Source of the DNA: Pseudomonas sp. PB106
Lineage (GTDB): Bacteria; Pseudomonadota; Gammaproteobacteria; Pseudomonadales; Pseudomonadaceae
Assembly: GCF_009764645.1 (NCBI RefSeq)
Contig: NZ_RWIM01000125.1
Location: 62,001 to 126,000 of the forward strand
DNA length: 64,000 nt
Direction: 5' to 3'
The number at the start of each line of letters is the position of its first letter. The first letter of the stretch is position 1. Positions 22,749 through 30,946 of the stretch are shown here, in pieces. The translations under genes and the position numbers were made by a program. Below the pieces are notes generated by a model. That model searched no databases. It saw only the letters and a list, made by a program, of their open reading frames with translations, and was not told the origin of the DNA.

Positions 22749-23309
22749 TTATTTCTTTTCAACATCGGTCTTCAGATGCGGCCAGGCAGCGCGGAGGTAC
22801 TGAACCATCGACCACAGCGTCAGGCCAGCGGAGACCATCAGCAAGGAGTAACCGAGAATAACCCAGAAGCTGAAATCCTTTGGATTGGCCAAGAGGATCA
22901 CCAGCGCAAGCATCTGTGCAGCGGTTTTCCATTTGCCCAGATTCGATACAGCAACATGGGCGCGAGCCCCGAGTTCAGCCATCCATTCACGCAGTGCAGA
23001 CACCACGATCTCGCGACCTATGATGACCGCCGCTGGCAATGTCAGCCAGAGATTGCCGTGTTCTTGTACCAGCAGGACCAGCGCGACAGCAACCATGAGT
23101 TTGTCGGCAACCGGATCAAGGAACGCACCGAAGGGGGTGCTCTGCTCCAGGCGGCGCGCGAGGTAACCATCCAGCCAGTCCGTGGCTGCCGCAAAGGCGA
23201 ATACCGAAGCGGAGGCCATGTAACTCCATTGGTAAGGGAGATAGAACAGCAAAATGAAGATCGGGATGAGCAGGACGCGTAGAACGGTAATCAGATTAGG
23301 GATATTCAT
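22749..23309 (-). CDS. pgsA: CDP-diacylglycerol--glycerol-3-phosphate 3-phosphatidyltransferase
   Basis: 186 residues, the usual length, from the ATG at 23309 (a GTG at 23315 is possible). It makes phosphatidylglycerol phosphate in the inner membrane, the committed step to phosphatidylglycerol and cardiolipin. The CDP-alcohol phosphotransferase motif is DWLDGYLARRLEQSTPFGAF followed by LDPVADK. Several membrane helices are visible (VLRVLLIPIFILLFYLPY, LVSAGLTLW-like). It lies downstream of uvrC and gacA in the order typical of Pseudomonas. Confidence 0.96.
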   Translation of the reverse strand: MNIPNLITVLRVLLIPIFILLFYLPYQWSYMASASVFAFAAATDWLDGYLARRLEQSTPFGAFLDPVADKLMVAVALVLLVQEHGNLWLTLPAAVIIGREIVVSALREWMAELGARAHVAVSNLGKWKTAAQMLALVILLANPKDFSFWVILGYSLLMVSAGLTLWSMVQYLRAAWPHLKTDVEKK

Positions 23310-23341
23310 CGGCACAACTGGCTACGAGGTGAAGGGGCATT

Positions 23342-25165
23342 CTACTCGCTATGCAGGTTCGCATAAATCGACTCAGCGAGCTTTTTACTGATCCCCGGGG
23401 CTTTGGCGATCTCTTCGATGCTTGCACGAGACAGCTCCTGCAATCCACCAAAATGTTTCAACAAATCGCGACGACGGGTTGGCCCGACGCCGGCAACGCC
23501 TTCCAGCGTTGACGTTCGTCGTGTTTTGCCGCGCCGCGCACGATGTCCTGTAATCGCGAATCGGTGAGCTTCGTCGCGAATCTGCTGAATAAGATGCAGG
23601 GCCGGTGAGTCACCACGCAAGGTGAACTCGTGCGCCGCATCATTCAGATACAGAGTTTCGAAACCCGCCTTGCGTGTTGCGCCTTTGGCGACACCCAGCA
23701 AGATCAGATCCGGCACTGCCAGTTCGTTGAGCACGTCGCGGGCCATCGACAACTGACCCTTGCCGCCATCCACAAGAAGAATGTCGGGCAGCTTACCCTC
23801 GCCTTCCTTCAACTTGCTGAAACGTCGGGTCAAGGCTTGATGCATCGCGGCGTAGTCGTCACCCGCCGTGACACCTTCGATGTTATAGCGACGGTAATCC
23901 GACTTGATCGCCCCTTCCGGACCGAACACCACGCAGGACGCCACCGTCGCCTCACCGCTGGAGTGACTGATGTCATAGCACTCCAGGCGCTGCGGCGGTT
24001 CGTCCAGATTCAAGACTTCCGCCAAGGCTTCGAAGCGTGCAGCGGTATGTTGGCGGTTGGCAAGCCGCGCGCCGAGCGCCTGTTCGGCATTGGTCACCGC
24101 CAGTTGTTGCCAGCGCGCCCGTGTACCGCGCACCCGATGACTGATGGCCAACTCACGGCCACGCAACGAGTGAATGGCCTCGATCAGCGTCGGAAAGTCT
24201 TCGTGGACGACGTTGACGATCAATTCGCTTGGCAGATCGCGCTCAGGGCTGCTGATGAAATATTGGCCAAGAAACGCAGCCATGACTTCGGAAACGTCTT
24301 CTTCTATACCAACCTGTGGGAAGAAGTTTTTGCTGCCGAGCACCCGGCCGCCGCGCACGCTGATCAAATGGACGCAAGCGCCACCCGGATTGACGAAAGC
24401 GGCAATGACATCGATATCGCCGGTGCCGCCCTCCATGCTCTGTTGATCCTGAACCCGTCGCAGTAAAGCAATCTGGTCACGCAACTCGGCGGCGCGCTCA
24501 AACTCAAGGTTGATCGCAGCCTCTTCCATTGCCGTGGACAGCTCGTTGGTCAGTGCGTGACTGCGTCCTTCGAGGAACATCACCGAGTGACGCACATCCT
24601 CGGCATAGACCTCGGGTTCGACCAGACCAACACACGGCGCCTTGCAGCGTTTGATCTGATACTGCAGGCATGGACGCGTGCGGTTCTTGTAGTAGCTGTC
24701 TTCGCATTGCCGAACGAAGAAGGTTTTCTGCAACAGACTCAGGCTCTCGCGAATGGCGCCGGCACTCGGATAGGGCCCGAAGTATTTGCCTTTGGCTTTT
24801 TTCGCCCCGCGATGAATGCTCAGACGCGGAAACTGACCGTCCGACAGAAACACATAGGGGTAGGATTTATCGTCGCGCAACAGAATGTTGTAAGGCGGCC
24901 GCCATTCTTTGATCAGCGTTTGCTCAAGCAGCAGTGCTTCGGTTTCGTTGGCGGTAATGGTCGTTTCGACCTGAGCGATGCGCCCCACCAGCGCAGCCGT
25001 TTTCGGCGCCAGGCCAGTTTTGCGAAAGTAGCTGGCCAGACGCTTCTTGAGATTTTTGGCTTTGCCAACGTAGAGCAGACGCGCATCGCTGTCGAACATG
25101 CGATAAACGCCGGGGCGCCCACTGACCGTTGACAGAAAGGCGCCGGAATCGAAAGTATCAGTCAT
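23342..25165 (-). CDS. uvrC: UvrABC excinuclease subunit C
   Basis: 607 residues. It makes both incisions around a DNA lesion in nucleotide excision repair. It has an N-terminal GIY-YIG nuclease (PGVYRMFDSDARLLYVGKAK), the cysteine cluster of UvrC (QIKRCKAPCVG), a UVR domain near residue 205 that binds UvrB, an RNase H-like C-terminal nuclease (ECYDISHSSGEATVASCVVF, LLVDGGKGQL) and a helix-hairpin-helix end (GVAGVGPTRRRDLLKHFGG). The ATG at 25165 lies two bases after the gacA stop; a TTG at 25171 overlaps it. gacA and uvrC form an operon, as known in pseudomonads. Confidence 0.97.
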   Translation of the reverse strand: MTDTFDSGAFLSTVSGRPGVYRMFDSDARLLYVGKAKNLKKRLASYFRKTGLAPKTAALVGRIAQVETTITANETEALLLEQTLIKEWRPPYNILLRDDKSYPYVFLSDGQFPRLSIHRGAKKAKGKYFGPYPSAGAIRESLSLLQKTFFVRQCEDSYYKNRTRPCLQYQIKRCKAPCVGLVEPEVYAEDVRHSVMFLEGRSHALTNELSTAMEEAAINLEFERAAELRDQIALLRRVQDQQSMEGGTGDIDVIAAFVNPGGACVHLISVRGGRVLGSKNFFPQVGIEEDVSEVMAAFLGQYFISSPERDLPSELIVNVVHEDFPTLIEAIHSLRGRELAISHRVRGTRARWQQLAVTNAEQALGARLANRQHTAARFEALAEVLNLDEPPQRLECYDISHSSGEATVASCVVFGPEGAIKSDYRRYNIEGVTAGDDYAAMHQALTRRFSKLKEGEGKLPDILLVDGGKGQLSMARDVLNELAVPDLILLGVAKGATRKAGFETLYLNDAAHEFTLRGDSPALHLIQQIRDEAHRFAITGHRARRGKTRRTSTLEGVAGVGPTRRRDLLKHFGGLQELSRASIEEIAKAPGISKKLAESIYANLHSE

Positions 25166-25167
25166 GG

Positions 25168-25809
25168 TCAAGCGCTGGCATCAACCATGCCGTGACGAAC
25201 CGCTAACAGTGTCAACTCAACGTCGCTACTGATCGAAAGTTTTTCGAAGATGCGGTAACGGTAGGTGTTCACGGTTTTCGGGGACAGACACAACTTGTCG
25301 GAAATGATCTGGACCTTCTGGCAGCCAACAATCATCAACGCGATCTGAATTTCCCGCTCAGACAACGCATCGAATGGGGAATCATTGGTGGGTTGAAAGG
25401 ATTTGATCGCCAATTGTTGAGCAATCTGCGGACTGATATAACGCTGACCGGCGAACACCAGGCGAATGGCCTGAACCATTTCCGGCAGGCCTGCGCCCTT
25501 GGTCAAATAACCCGCGGCCCCCGCTTGCAGCAAGCGCGTAGGGAAAGGGTCTTCTTCACACACGGTGACGGCAACCACCTTGATATCCGGGTGACTGCGC
25601 AGCAGTTTGCGCGTGGCCTCCAAGCCGCCGATGCCAGGCATCTTGACGTCCATCAGGACCACATCGGGCTTCAGTTCACGGGCCTTGATCAGGGACTCTT
25701 CACCTGACTCGGCCTGACCCACCACCTGCAGGCCATCAATATCGGCCAGCATCCGTGTAATGCCTGTACGAACGAGATCATGGTCGTCGACCACTAGCAC
25801 CCTAATCAA
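25168..25809 (-). CDS. gacA: GacA response regulator
   Basis: 213 residues from a TTG at 25809, preceded by GAGGTG; a TTG start is known for gacA. A receiver domain (IRVLVVDDHDLVRTGITRML, phosphorylated Asp in DVVLMDVKMPGIGG) is followed by a LuxR-type helix-turn-helix (FDALSEREIQIALMIVGCQK, then DKLCLSPKTVNTYRYRIFEK). With the sensor GacS it switches on small RNAs rsmX/Y/Z, which titrate RsmA and so control secondary metabolism, exoenzymes and biofilm. It is the first gene of the gacA-uvrC operon. Confidence 0.97.
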   Translation of the reverse strand: MIRVLVVDDHDLVRTGITRMLADIDGLQVVGQAESGEESLIKARELKPDVVLMDVKMPGIGGLEATRKLLRSHPDIKVVAVTVCEEDPFPTRLLQAGAAGYLTKGAGLPEMVQAIRLVFAGQRYISPQIAQQLAIKSFQPTNDSPFDALSEREIQIALMIVGCQKVQIISDKLCLSPKTVNTYRYRIFEKLSISSDVELTLLAVRHGMVDASA

Positions 25810-25935
25810 GCAGACACCTCGCGATATGGTCTTATTGGGATGCCGACACCTTAGCAAAAAGCGCCGGACAGACCTAGCGGAAAGCCGCATTTAAAAAGTT
25901 TCAATTCATCATTGAAGGCATGCGGGCCGTGGGTT

Positions 25936-26379
25936 TCAGCGCACAGATGCACTGATATCGAGCTGCATCCTCAGGAAACACTCATCCTCGCCCTGAACGT
26001 GTAGTCCTTTTCTTTCATACAAGTGTCTTGCCGGATTATTTTCGAAGACAGTCAGGCGCAAAGCTGGCCGCTTTTCTGCGATTGCCATATCGATAACCTG
26101 ATCAAGTGTCCAAAATCCCGCACCCTTCCCTTGAAAAGCCTCGGCGATCTGTAATTCACGAATATACAGCGCCCGTCTGTCCCGGCTAAGACTGAAAAAA
26201 CCTACCACTGTTTCGCCTCGCAATATCAGCCAGTTTTCACGTCCTGACCAGGCCACATCGAATGCTTCGTCCTGCCATAACAGGTCATGATGAATGTAGT
26301 AACGCAACATGTTCTGACAGGTAAGTCGACGTGCGAAGGCCATATCGTCCGCTGTCGCAAGACGTTTCAGGTAAGTCAT
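25936..26379 (-). CDS. GNAT-family N-acetyltransferase
   Basis: 147 residues from the ATG at 26379 (GGAGA upstream). The acetyl-CoA site is seen in YIRELQIAEAFQGKGAGFW (Q-x-G-K-G-A) with a following helix, and the C-terminal LRLTVFENNPARHLYERKGL is typical GNAT motif B. The N-terminal YYIHHDLLWQDEAFDVAWSG is family-like. The acetyl acceptor is unknown. Confidence 0.85.
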   Translation of the reverse strand: MTYLKRLATADDMAFARRLTCQNMLRYYIHHDLLWQDEAFDVAWSGRENWLILRGETVVGFFSLSRDRRALYIRELQIAEAFQGKGAGFWTLDQVIDMAIAEKRPALRLTVFENNPARHLYERKGLHVQGEDECFLRMQLDISASVR

Positions 26380-26548
26380 GCAGTCTCCGAGACCATGGTT
26401 CAACCTTGTTTTCGAACGAAACACCGAGTGTGTCACAACTGTTGTGGCGCTCAATCGATAGGGTTTCTGTTGAACAGGCGATAGCATTTTCTGATTGCCG
26501 ATGCGTGCCAGCCTCTTGTAAGCTCGGCGCATTCATTGGAGACAGACC

Positions 26549-26677
26549 ATGCTCAACGCCCTTTCACAGCTACGTACTGCCAGCGCTCTGCGCTCGGTCG
26601 CGGCTGCGCGGGTGAATGACGTTTGCGCTCCAGTCAGCTTTTATTTTGGGTATTGGTTTAGCCACTGGCGCGCCTGA
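26549..26677 (+). CDS. Probable aromatic leader peptide of DAHP synthase attenuator
   Basis: 42 residues with GGAG ahead of the ATG. The last 13 residues are SFYFGYWFSHWRA, with seven aromatic residues (three Phe, two Tyr, two Trp). The stop lies 49 bases before a strong intrinsic terminator, and a GGGTAT/ATACCC stem (26648-26653 with 26677-26682) spans the aromatic codons. This is the layout of transcription attenuation, in which ribosome stalling at aromatic codons would prevent the terminator from forming. Confidence 0.7.
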   Translation: MLNALSQLRTASALRSVAAARVNDVCAPVSFYFGYWFSHWRA

Positions 26678-26726
26678 TACCCACACGGCGCCCATAACAA
26701 CGGGTCGCCTACCAGAGAATTCTCAA

Positions 26727-26763
26727 CCCCCGGTCGGCCTCCCGACCGGGGGTTTTGTTTTTT
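26727..26763 (+). terminator. Attenuator terminator upstream of DAHP synthase gene
   Basis: CCCCCGGTCGG (26727-26737) pairs perfectly with CCGACCGGGGG (26742-26752) across a four-base loop and is followed by TTTTGTTTTTT. It lies about 250 bases before the aroF start with no intervening large gene, so it must be read through for expression. Confidence 0.88.
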
Positions 26764-26815
26764 CTGCCCCCACACTTTTTTCGGCATCACACCAGACACT
26801 TTGAGGAATCACGAA

Positions 26816-26968
26816 ATGAACTACGCCACCTATTACCGTTACGACACTTTTTCCGCCTGGCGATTTACCAGCCTCCGCTCGGGACAGCCTGCCGCCTCCG
26901 ATCGGTCACCCACAGGTGGCAAGCACACACACGTAGCCAATACGGCCAATTGTCGAACACCCCAGTAG
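26816..26968 (+). CDS. Second aromatic-rich small open frame before DAHP synthase
   Basis: 50 residues with GAGGA ahead of the ATG. The N-terminus is NYATYYRYDTFSAWRF: four Tyr, two Phe and one Trp within the first 17 residues. It lies between the attenuator and the aroF start, 47 bases before the latter. It could be a second leader peptide influencing translation or antitermination, or a chance frame. Confidence 0.45.
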   Translation: MNYATYYRYDTFSAWRFTSLRSGQPAASDRSPTGGKHTHVANTANCRTPQ

Positions 26969-27015
26969 GGCCGAGCGAGCGGGAAACACCCGCCGTCAGC
27001 CCAGGAAGACCGAAT

Positions 27016-28092
27016 ATGAACTCGTCCGTTTCTGCTCTGCCACTGTCCAACCTCGATTGCGCTAACGAAGCACTGACGTTGCGCCTGCCCAGTTCGTTGC
27101 AACTCAAACAGCAACTGCCCCTGACCGCAGCTTTGAGTCAGCAGGTCGCCGCCCATCGTCAGGCGGTTCGCGCCATTCTCAACGGTGAAGACTCTCGTTT
27201 GCTGGTGATTGTCGGCCCTTGTTCGATTCATGACCCGCAATCTGCCCTCGAATACGCTGGCAAACTGGCCCGACTCGCCGCTGAAGTCAGCGATTCGATG
27301 CTGCTGGTCATGCGTGCCTACGTCGAAAAACCTCGCACTACCATTGGCTGGAAAGGCCTCGCCTACGATCCCCATCTGGATGGCAGTGACGACATGGCTG
27401 GCGGCTTGACCTTGTCCCGCGAACTGATGTTGGAAATGATCCGACTCGGCCTGCCCGTGGCCACCGAATTGTTGCAACCGATGGCCGCCGGCTACTTTGA
27501 TGATTTGCTCAGTTGGGTTGCCATCGGCGCACGCACCACTGAGTCCCAGATCCATCGCGAAATGGCCAGCGGCCTCGGAATGCCGGTCGGATTCAAGAAC
27601 GGCACTGACGGTGGCGTGGCGGTGGCGGTCGATGCAATGCGCTCTGCAGCCCACCCGCACCGGCACTTCGGTGTAGATAGCCAGGGTCATCCAGCGATGA
27701 TCCAGACCGCTGGCAATGCCGATACACACGTGGTCCTGCGCGGCGGGCATCAAGGTCCCAACCATGACCGCACCAGCGTCGACCGCATCACGGCAGAGCT
27801 GAACCGCTTGAAGATCCCTGGCCGGATCATGGTCGATTGCAGCCATGCCAACAGCGGCAAAGACCCGTTGCGCCAGCCTGGCGTGTTCAATGAAGTGCTT
27901 GAACAACGCCTGCAAGGTGATCGCTCACTGATCGGCATGATGATTGAGTCGCATCTGTTCGAAGGCTGCCAGCCGTTGAGCAAATCGCTGCGTTACGGCG
28001 TTTCCGTCACCGACGGCTGCCTTGGCTTCAGTGCAACGGAGCAGTTGCTGTTGGAAGCCGCGCAACGCCTTGCTTTCACCGCTCAGAACTGA
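27016..28092 (+). CDS. aroF: 3-deoxy-7-phosphoheptulonate (DAHP) synthase, class I
   Basis: 358 residues from the ATG at 27016, the usual length. It condenses phosphoenolpyruvate and erythrose 4-phosphate, the first step of the shikimate pathway. Family motifs are LVIVGPCSIHDPQSALEYA, MRAYVEKPRTTIGWKGLAYD, GARTTESQIHREMASGL and FKNGTDGGVAVAVDAM, with metal-binding residues in CSIHD, DCSHANS and GVSVTDGC. Isoenzymes feed back to Tyr, Phe or Trp; I cannot tell which from the sequence, so the symbol is provisional. It lies behind an attenuator-like leader. Confidence 0.9.
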   Translation: MNSSVSALPLSNLDCANEALTLRLPSSLQLKQQLPLTAALSQQVAAHRQAVRAILNGEDSRLLVIVGPCSIHDPQSALEYAGKLARLAAEVSDSMLLVMRAYVEKPRTTIGWKGLAYDPHLDGSDDMAGGLTLSRELMLEMIRLGLPVATELLQPMAAGYFDDLLSWVAIGARTTESQIHREMASGLGMPVGFKNGTDGGVAVAVDAMRSAAHPHRHFGVDSQGHPAMIQTAGNADTHVVLRGGHQGPNHDRTSVDRITAELNRLKIPGRIMVDCSHANSGKDPLRQPGVFNEVLEQRLQGDRSLIGMMIESHLFEGCQPLSKSLRYGVSVTDGCLGFSATEQLLLEAAQRLAFTAQN

Positions 28093-28105
28093 CACCTCCC
28101 GAAAA

Positions 28106-28136
28106 AGCCCTCCAGTTTCAAGGAAAACGGAGGGCT
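28106..28136 (-). terminator. Terminator between converging aroF and Ig-repeat gene
   Basis: AGCCCTCC (28106-28113) and GGAGGGCT (28129-28136) form an eight-base stem. On the minus strand it is followed by TTTTT, so it ends the 28150-29229 gene; on the plus strand no T-run follows. Confidence 0.65.
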
Positions 28137-28149
28137 GGGGCATTACCCT

Positions 28150-29229
28150 TTAAGCCTCGACAAGTATGCGCATCACCGCAGATTGCTGGCTGACATCATC
28201 CAGGCGCTCCACCGAATAGCTGACGCTTACGGTTGAGCCCTGATGCTCGCGCCAGAAGGAATGGGGAACAATGAAAATCAGCGGCCGGCCAGCCGTTTGC
28301 GCAGTGATGTCGCGGTCATCCCGATGACTGAATAACTCGCCATCGCACCTGAGATAGACCAGCTCACCCTCCTGGGTCTGTGCGTCGCCAATCACAAGGG
28401 TAACGCCGGCAATCGAATCCGCTACGGATAGCACGCCATCTGGAGCTTCAAGCACATCGGGTGCCGCCAGCTCACCGCGAATCAAAGGCCCTATGAAAAC
28501 CTTCGTCGGGTCCGACGCTTCAACCTCACCGTTCGCACGTTCGACGCGGTAAGTCACCGTCACGGCCAATCCCCGATTGGCTTCAATGCACGCAGGCGGA
28601 ATCCAGAATGACAAGGCCTCGGCGACAGCAAAGGCTTCAACCTTCAACATATCGTTGAAAGTCTCCACGGACGCATCGCTTTTACACGACAAGAGAACCC
28701 GGTCACCGACGGACATTCTGGCGTAAGGCTGCAGCGAGACTAGCGTCCCTTCCGGTACCCGCTCAGGATCAAGCGAACCTCCCACAGCATTTTCAATCTG
28801 CGGCGCGAGGAGATTCGTTCGCACATCGCCGACGGACAACTGCAGACGCTCGGATTCGAGCGGTTGCGGCAAATTGGAGGTCAGCAGCGTCCAATAGACT
28901 TCCAGCGATCCACCATCCAGTGCCGCCAGGTGCAGGCCTTTAATGACGAAAACGAGTTCCTTGCCCACCTGTGCTTCGCTGACAAACCGAACCATCTCGT
29001 GCTGATAGGCAAAGCCCTCGATATCCAGACCGTCCCAGCTCAACAGCAACTGATCGCCACACGCCATGTCGGGATAGGCCGCGACCCGAACGAGTACCTT
29101 GGTCAGAGAAGGGTCCAGCACATCATCATTTAACGAATCGATCGTCACCGCCGGCAATGCGGAGGGATGTGCGCAGGCGCTGATCGGGTGGCTGGCGCGG
29201 TAATAAAACTCGACTTCATGCGTGGTCAT
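28150..29229 (-). CDS. Ig-like tandem repeat protein
   Basis: 359 residues from the ATG at 29229; a start at 29265 lacks a ribosome site. Three repeats of about 115 residues each begin with a phrase like LAPQIENAVGGSLDPERVPE and contain a GDRVLLSC-type strand and a conserved valine-tyrosine end (VSYSVERLDD). The same repeat occurs in the 39164 and 40175 genes. There is no signal peptide or membrane segment. Function unknown; such repeats in Pseudomonas are usually surface- or toxin-associated. Single transcription unit. Confidence 0.6.
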   Translation of the reverse strand: MTTHEVEFYYRASHPISACAHPSALPAVTIDSLNDDVLDPSLTKVLVRVAAYPDMACGDQLLLSWDGLDIEGFAYQHEMVRFVSEAQVGKELVFVIKGLHLAALDGGSLEVYWTLLTSNLPQPLESERLQLSVGDVRTNLLAPQIENAVGGSLDPERVPEGTLVSLQPYARMSVGDRVLLSCKSDASVETFNDMLKVEAFAVAEALSFWIPPACIEANRGLAVTVTYRVERANGEVEASDPTKVFIGPLIRGELAAPDVLEAPDGVLSVADSIAGVTLVIGDAQTQEGELVYLRCDGELFSHRDDRDITAQTAGRPLIFIVPHSFWREHQGSTVSVSYSVERLDDVSQQSAVMRILVEA

Positions 29230-29564
29230 GCTTGGCCCATTCCTTGGATAAGGCGCCGTCATCATTGACAGCGTCGACGACCCATATTGAAAGTGAATTT
29301 CCGCGGCATTGATGTCAGCTCAATACGTCGCGACCCCGGGGCAAAGGCTACGGGCCAAGTAAGAGCGCAAGACGAAATCACACTTTTCCTAGCGCTGGAT
29401 GGCGAGAACTTCCGATTTGGAGTTCAGAGAACTCCGAAATTTCATACAGACCCTAGTCCAGATTCTCCAGCCACCTGAAGCCTATTCGTACTTCTTCAAC
29501 AGAATGAGTGTTTTAGAGTGAGCGACGTAATTACTCGATGAACTTCTGCGAAAAAGGTCTGAAC
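29230..29564. other. Divergent intergenic stretch, nothing clear
   Basis: 335 bases between the divergent Ig-repeat and lipase genes. A 63-codon frame at 29287-29478 has no ribosome site or recognisable content. It should hold the promoters of both genes, but no strong -35/-10 pair stands out. Confidence 0.5.
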
Positions 29565-30434
29565 ATGCAACGGAATGCTACAACGCGCTATCCCATCCTG
29601 TTGGTACACGGCCTGTTTGGATTCGAGCGTATCGGTCATGTCGAGCTGTTCCATGACGTCAAGAACGTTCTGAAAGCGGCCGGCAACCGGGTGTTTGTTC
29701 CACACCTCTCCGCCACCCACAAGAACGAAGTCAGGGGCGAACAATTGCTGACTCAAGTCGAGGCTGTTCTGCGTGGCACGGGTGCCAGTAAAGTCAACCT
29801 CATCGGCCACAGTCAGGGTGCACTGGCGGCACGATATGTGGCGGCGCTTGCCCCACACAGCGTAGCCTCGGTGACCTCGGTCAGCGGGCCTAACCATGGT
29901 TCGGAAGTGGCTGACTTCCTGCGCAAGGCCCTCATTCCCGGGCGTCTTCCAGAGAGGGTCGCGCAGAGCGTGGCGACGTCGTTTGCCGATTTGTTGTCAT
30001 TGCTCAGTGGCAGCCTTTCACTGCCGCAAAACGCCGTCGCTGCGCTCAACGCCCTGACGACCGAAGGTGTCGGGAACTTCAACGACAAGTATCCGCAAGG
30101 GTTGCCCGAATGCTGGGGTGGACAGGGTCCCGAGCAGGTCAACGATGTCCACTATTACTCCTGGAGCGGCGTTCTACCGAGCAATGCGCCACGCTCTCTC
30201 GACCCGGCTCAACGCATCTGTCAGGAAATGGCCCAGTACTTTACGACCGAAGCCCAGCAAAATGATGGTTTTGTTGGCCGCTTCAGCTCGCACCTTGGCC
30301 ATGTGATCCGGTCCGATTACCCCATGGATCATTTAGGAAGCCTGCGGCGCGACCCCGGCGAAAAACATCTGGCAAATGACCCGATTCAACTTTACGTTGA
30401 GCACGCCATGCGCCTGCAGGCCGCCGGCCTCTGA
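29565..30434 (+). CDS. Triacylglycerol lipase, family I.1-like without signal peptide
   Basis: 289 residues from the ATG at 29565 (AAAGGT upstream). The alpha/beta hydrolase core shows RYPILLVHGLFGFERIGHVE with the oxyanion HGLFG, the nucleophile elbow VNLIGHSQGALAARYV, and Asp and His in QQNDGFVGR and YPMDHLG. It resembles the Proteus/P. fragi-type lipases that need no Lif foldase and lack a classical signal peptide, so secretion is unclear. The calcium-site aspartates of this family are plausible near the end. It stands alone in its own unit. Confidence 0.85.
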   Translation: MQRNATTRYPILLVHGLFGFERIGHVELFHDVKNVLKAAGNRVFVPHLSATHKNEVRGEQLLTQVEAVLRGTGASKVNLIGHSQGALAARYVAALAPHSVASVTSVSGPNHGSEVADFLRKALIPGRLPERVAQSVATSFADLLSLLSGSLSLPQNAVAALNALTTEGVGNFNDKYPQGLPECWGGQGPEQVNDVHYYSWSGVLPSNAPRSLDPAQRICQEMAQYFTTEAQQNDGFVGRFSSHLGHVIRSDYPMDHLGSLRRDPGEKHLANDPIQLYVEHAMRLQAAGL

Positions 30435-30531
30435 TGAGCGCCAAGGTTTATCGAATGGAACTTTGCCGAGAATTCGCCCACTGATTCCGGTAGGCTCCAC
30501 ACTTTACTGAAATAGATTGGAGAGTTTCCCC

Positions 30532-30813
30532 ATGGCTAAAGCCACTGCCCGCCACATCCTGGTTTCCAGCGAAGACAAGTGCAACGAACTCAAGGCCCAG
30601 ATCGAAGGCGGCGCCGATTTCGCCGAAGTCGCCAAGAACAACTCCACCTGCCCTTCCAGCCGTCAGGGCGGTGATCTGGGCTCCTTCGGTCCTGGCCAGA
30701 TGGTCAAGGAATTCGACACAGTAGTGTTCAGCGCGCCGATCAATGTCGTGCAAGGCCCGGTGAAGACCCAGTTCGGTTATCACTTGCTGGAAGTCACCAG
30801 CCGTCAGGACTGA
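30532..30813 (+). CDS. Parvulin-type peptidyl-prolyl isomerase
   Basis: 93 residues, a single PpiC rotamase domain (TARHILVSSEDKCNELKAQI, then GGDLGSFGPGQMVKEFDTVV and QFGYHLLEV) without a signal peptide, so it is cytoplasmic. The size matches E. coli PpiC. The start has GGAGA upstream and an intrinsic terminator follows. A similar single-domain protein lies at 54228-54503. Confidence 0.93.
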   Translation: MAKATARHILVSSEDKCNELKAQIEGGADFAEVAKNNSTCPSSRQGGDLGSFGPGQMVKEFDTVVFSAPINVVQGPVKTQFGYHLLEVTSRQD

Positions 30814-30834
30814 TTCGTCGCCTGATCGCTCCTC

Positions 30835-30864
30835 AACGGCCCACCTTTTGGTGGGCCGTTGTGT
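30835..30864 (+). terminator. Terminator after parvulin gene
   Basis: AACGGCCCACC (30835-30845), a TTTT loop and GGTGGGCCGTT (30850-30860) form an 11-base perfect stem followed by GTGTTT. Confidence 0.85.
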
Positions 30865-30946
30865 TTCAGTTACACATACGGCTGGCGGCTGACGCGTCTC
30901 TCGCGTACAAATTGCGCTTATCGATTTTCCGGTTCCAAGGCTGACA

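Noticed and set aside
26839..27915. 358-codon open frame on the minus strand
   Set aside because: Antisense to the DAHP synthase gene and without recognisable domains.
29287..29478. 63-codon frame between the Ig-repeat and lipase genes
   Set aside because: No ribosome site, no homology recognised, lies in a divergent promoter region.
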